Source: Leptoclinus maculatus (taxonomy: Eukaryota > Chordata > Actinopteri > Perciformes > Stichaeidae). From it: 64,000 bases of DNA. Positions within the stretch are counted from its first letter, which is position 1. Each line of letters begins with the position of its first letter. The stretch spans positions 568,001 through 632,000 of the forward strand of contig JAVDOI010000042.1 in assembly GCA_032191485.1 (NCBI GenBank). Reading direction: 5' to 3'. The position numbers were made by a program, and so were the translations under genes. Below, piece by piece: positions 62,001 to 64,000 of this stretch. The notes beneath the pieces were generated by a model. It was not told the DNA's origin. It did no database searches and saw only the letters and a program-made list of their open reading frames with translations.

Positions 62001-62207
62001 CGGAGGTACACTCAAAACATTTGAGGCTTGAGACCTGGCAACGTGATCTTGCTACGCTGCTGGTCGACGCGGGAAACATCATCCAACTCGTGCACGCAGT
62101 GTGTGACGGTCACAGAAACGCACGGCCGCGTCAACCAGAGTCCCGCCAGTACCCTCGACGTGCGTGAAGTTGCGAGGGCCCGCCAATGCTGCTTGCAGCT
62201 TTAATTA
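59037..62207 (+). repeat. Macrosatellite unit 13, diverged subfamily
   Basis: Starts with three standard hairpin modules, then two of another type (GAGCTCCGACGTAGTCGG) at about 59,236-59,340. That type keeps the inner CCGAC/GTCGG stem but has a new loop. The body is diverged but collinear. An internal duplication of ~467 bp is visible (the CTCAATAGCGCCCCCTACAA site near 60,556 and 61,023). CTCF-like sites on the - strand: 59,946-59,959 (CCACTAGGTGGCGC, full), 60,253-60,266 (CCAGTAGGTGGCGC, full), 61,496-61,509 (13 of 14). A ~530-bp stretch at 61,510-62,040 has no counterpart in other units. The CpG tail is diverged. Confidence 0.88.
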
Positions 62208-64000
62208 TTATTCTTATTTTACCCCTTTGATCGCAAAAAGGAGGAGCTTGGGATACTGGAAAAGTTGTGAAATTTTGCATGCACGCCAGAATTTGCGAAA
62301 ATTGCATTCTGATTGGGGTGTCCAAAAAAAAATAAAAAATATTGGCTCGATAGCGCCCCCTATTGAGTAGCCCCAACACCAGGTTTCACCTAGCTGTATG
62401 AAATTTGGTAGGTATGTGGAACTTGATGGGACGTACAAAAAATCCTCTTGGAATTTTTCACTAAACCAAACAGGAAGTCGGCCATTTTGACTTTTATGAC
62501 GTTTTTGGACCGTTTCAAGGCGTCATACTTTAACGAACTCCTCCTAGAGATTTAACCCGATCAACTGCAGATTTGGTCAGTATGCTCTTGACACCTTGGC
62601 AGTGAAATGTTACTCAAAGATCAAAAAGTTATCGAACGATGTATCTGTGGCGTGGCGTCAAAAAAATACCATTCGCCGCGAAACAGGAAGTAGTTGTAAC
62701 TTGGCTGTGCATTGTCTAATCTGCTCAAAATTTCTCATATGTCATAACACCCTGACCCGGAACACATCTATATGAGAATTTAGAATCATAGTAAGAGCGC
62801 CACCTAGTGGCAACCGGAAGTTGTAAGTTCTGTGCTTTGACATCCTGCTCGACACAGATGAATCAGATCCCTCTGAAGTTTTGTCAGAAAAGCCTTAAGA
62901 CCTTGATAATGCTTCATTGAGAAGATTGTAAGAAGTTGTCGAAGGGCGGCGACGTGGCGGCTCGGCGAATTTTGATCCTTCGCCATGAACGAATAAATTC
63001 ATGTAACTCGACTCCACATCATCAGATCTTTACCATATTTCACTTGTTTGATTAGACTCCAGTCTTGAAGACATCCGCAGGTCAATTTTTAATCATAGTC
63101 ATAGCGCCACCTACTGGTAACAGTAAGTTAAAGTCTTTATACTTTGGCTTGTTTCTCTTAGCAGGTAAATCAGATCAACATCAAATTAGTTTCACACAAA
63201 TGTAAGAAGTTCATAATGCCAGTTCATGAAGCTTTCGATGTTTCGTCGAACGCCGTTGCCGTGGCGACGCAGTCTTCGCCGTGAAAAACGAAGGCAATTT
63301 TGAGAGGCTAAAAATGCTCGAAACATAATCAAACTTGGCATTCACATTTAAAGCCCAAAATGTAGTTTTATAATATGGTTTTAATGCTTCAGAGTGGCAA
63401 ATTGGCTCAATAGCGCCCCCTACAAAAGTTCAAAGAAGCAGCCCTCGCAGTACGTTTCACATAGATTTACAAAACTTAGTAGGCACATGTATCACATGTG
63501 GACTTAAAATAAAGTCTCTTGGGACCATGCTCTAAACCCAACCGGAAGTCAGCCATTTTGAATTCTTTATGAATTTCTAGTGTCGTTTTTGTCATTTCCA
63601 GGCGCTGTATTTTAACGAACTCCTCCTAGGGAATTAATCAGATCAACTTCAAATTTGGTCACTATAGTCTAAAGACCTTTGTGATGAAAAGTTACTCAAA
63701 GCTTGTTGTTTCGTGAAAAGCCGTCGCCGTGGCAACGCATTCTTCGCCATGAAAAATTAAGGTGTTTTTGAGGGGCTAAAAATGCTCATAACATAACCAA
63801 ACTTGTCACACACATTTAAAATCGTGAATGTAGTTATCTGATGTGACTTTAATGCTTCAGAGTGGCAAATTGGCGCAATAGCGCCCCCTACACAATTTCA
63901 AAGAAGCAGCCCTCGCAGTATGTTTGACCTAGATGTATAAAATTTGGTAGGCACATGTATCACATGTAGACTTAAAAAAAAGACTTAGGGGTCTAACCTC
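62208..64000 (+). repeat. Macrosatellite unit 14, diverged subfamily, cut by window end
   Basis: No hairpin module. Closely follows unit 13 from its linker (GCAAAAAGGAGGAGCTTGGG) onward. CTCF-like sites on the - strand: 62,797-62,810 and 63,104-63,117 (both full matches). Confidence 0.88.

Larger units (their letters stand above)
29053..64000 (+). repeat. Macrosatellite: 14 head-to-tail units of 2.2-3.2 kb
   Basis: Units are delimited by the shared tail CGCAGCTTTAATTA. Common order: GC-rich hairpin module(s) (0-15), a TTATT/TTCTTATT linker, a first TCTAGCGCCCCCTACA site, a GGGGCGTGGCATAATATC block, a + strand CTCF-like site, a - strand CTCF-like site, a 147-bp VNTR (2-5 copies), a CAGCCCCAGCGCTACG block, a second - strand CTCF-like site, and a CpG-rich tail of ~160 bp. 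Unit length varies almost wholly through hairpin-module and VNTR number. No unit carries an ATG-started frame resembling a known protein. Units 1-12 are close relatives; 13 and 14 are a diverged subfamily. The array continues beyond the window. Confidence 0.95.

Noticed and set aside
29053..64000. Helitron or other named transposon class for the macrosatellite unit
   Set aside because: There is a hairpin near the 3' end, but no CTRR terminus or Rep/helicase frame, and no terminal inverted repeat or clear target duplication to assign a class.

Overview
This window looks like vertebrate, most likely teleost fish, repeat-rich (heterochromatin-like) DNA. The evidence is the transposon mix (hAT, PIF/Harbinger-like, piggyBac-like, an endogenous retrovirus), the spliceosomal-type signals, and the lack of any bacterial gene organisation. 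I see no complete host gene, no RNA gene and no CRISPR array. The species cannot be named from the sequence.

Layout. (1) 1-2,050 is mostly single-copy, with simple repeats and two weak coding candidates: an open end of a reading frame at 1-153 with polyadenylation-like signals right after its stop, and a 117-bp exon-like segment at 1,645-1,761. (2) 2,050-21,241 is a tandem satellite of about 107 monomers of 168 bp. Its left edge is degenerate. The interior is a higher-order repeat (HOR): an 11-monomer unit of 1,847 bp, plus 7- and 9-monomer deletion variants. It is organised like a primate alpha-satellite array, and each monomer carries an AT-rich dyad. A 1,027-bp piggyBac-like element with TTAA duplications interrupts it at 12,358-13,384. 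(3) 21,242-29,052 is a nest of mobile elements. A hAT element (8-bp duplication CTCTGGAG) holds a broken GTF2IRD2/Charlie8-like transposase, which is itself split by an 829-bp Harbinger-like element (TTA duplication). Next comes an endogenous retrovirus with two 802-bp LTRs that look identical. It has lost gag and pol and keeps only scraps of env. An older, truncated LTR of the same family follows. (4) 29,053-64,000 is a macrosatellite: 12 head-to-tail units of 2.2-3.1 kb, then two units of a diverged subfamily (the last cut by the window end).

Each macrosatellite unit has the same parts in order: zero to fifteen copies of a ~65-bp GC-rich hairpin module (GGGCCCGAG...), a TTATT-rich linker, a body, a 147-bp VNTR (2-5 copies), and a CpG-rich tail ending in TTTAATTA. 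The body carries good matches to the vertebrate CTCF consensus at three fixed positions, one on the + strand and two on the - strand. The array therefore holds about 40 candidate CTCF sites in convergent arrangement, resembling the mammalian DXZ4 macrosatellite in plan but not in sequence. The left end of this array abuts the truncated LTR exactly at TTAATT, the same sequence that separates units.

How it fits together (inference): the window joins a candidate centromeric or pericentromeric satellite to a candidate CTCF-binding macrosatellite across a short transposon island. Homogenisation of both arrays looks recent: two adjacent macrosatellite units have identical length and nearly identical sequence, and the satellite shows kilobase-scale internal duplications.
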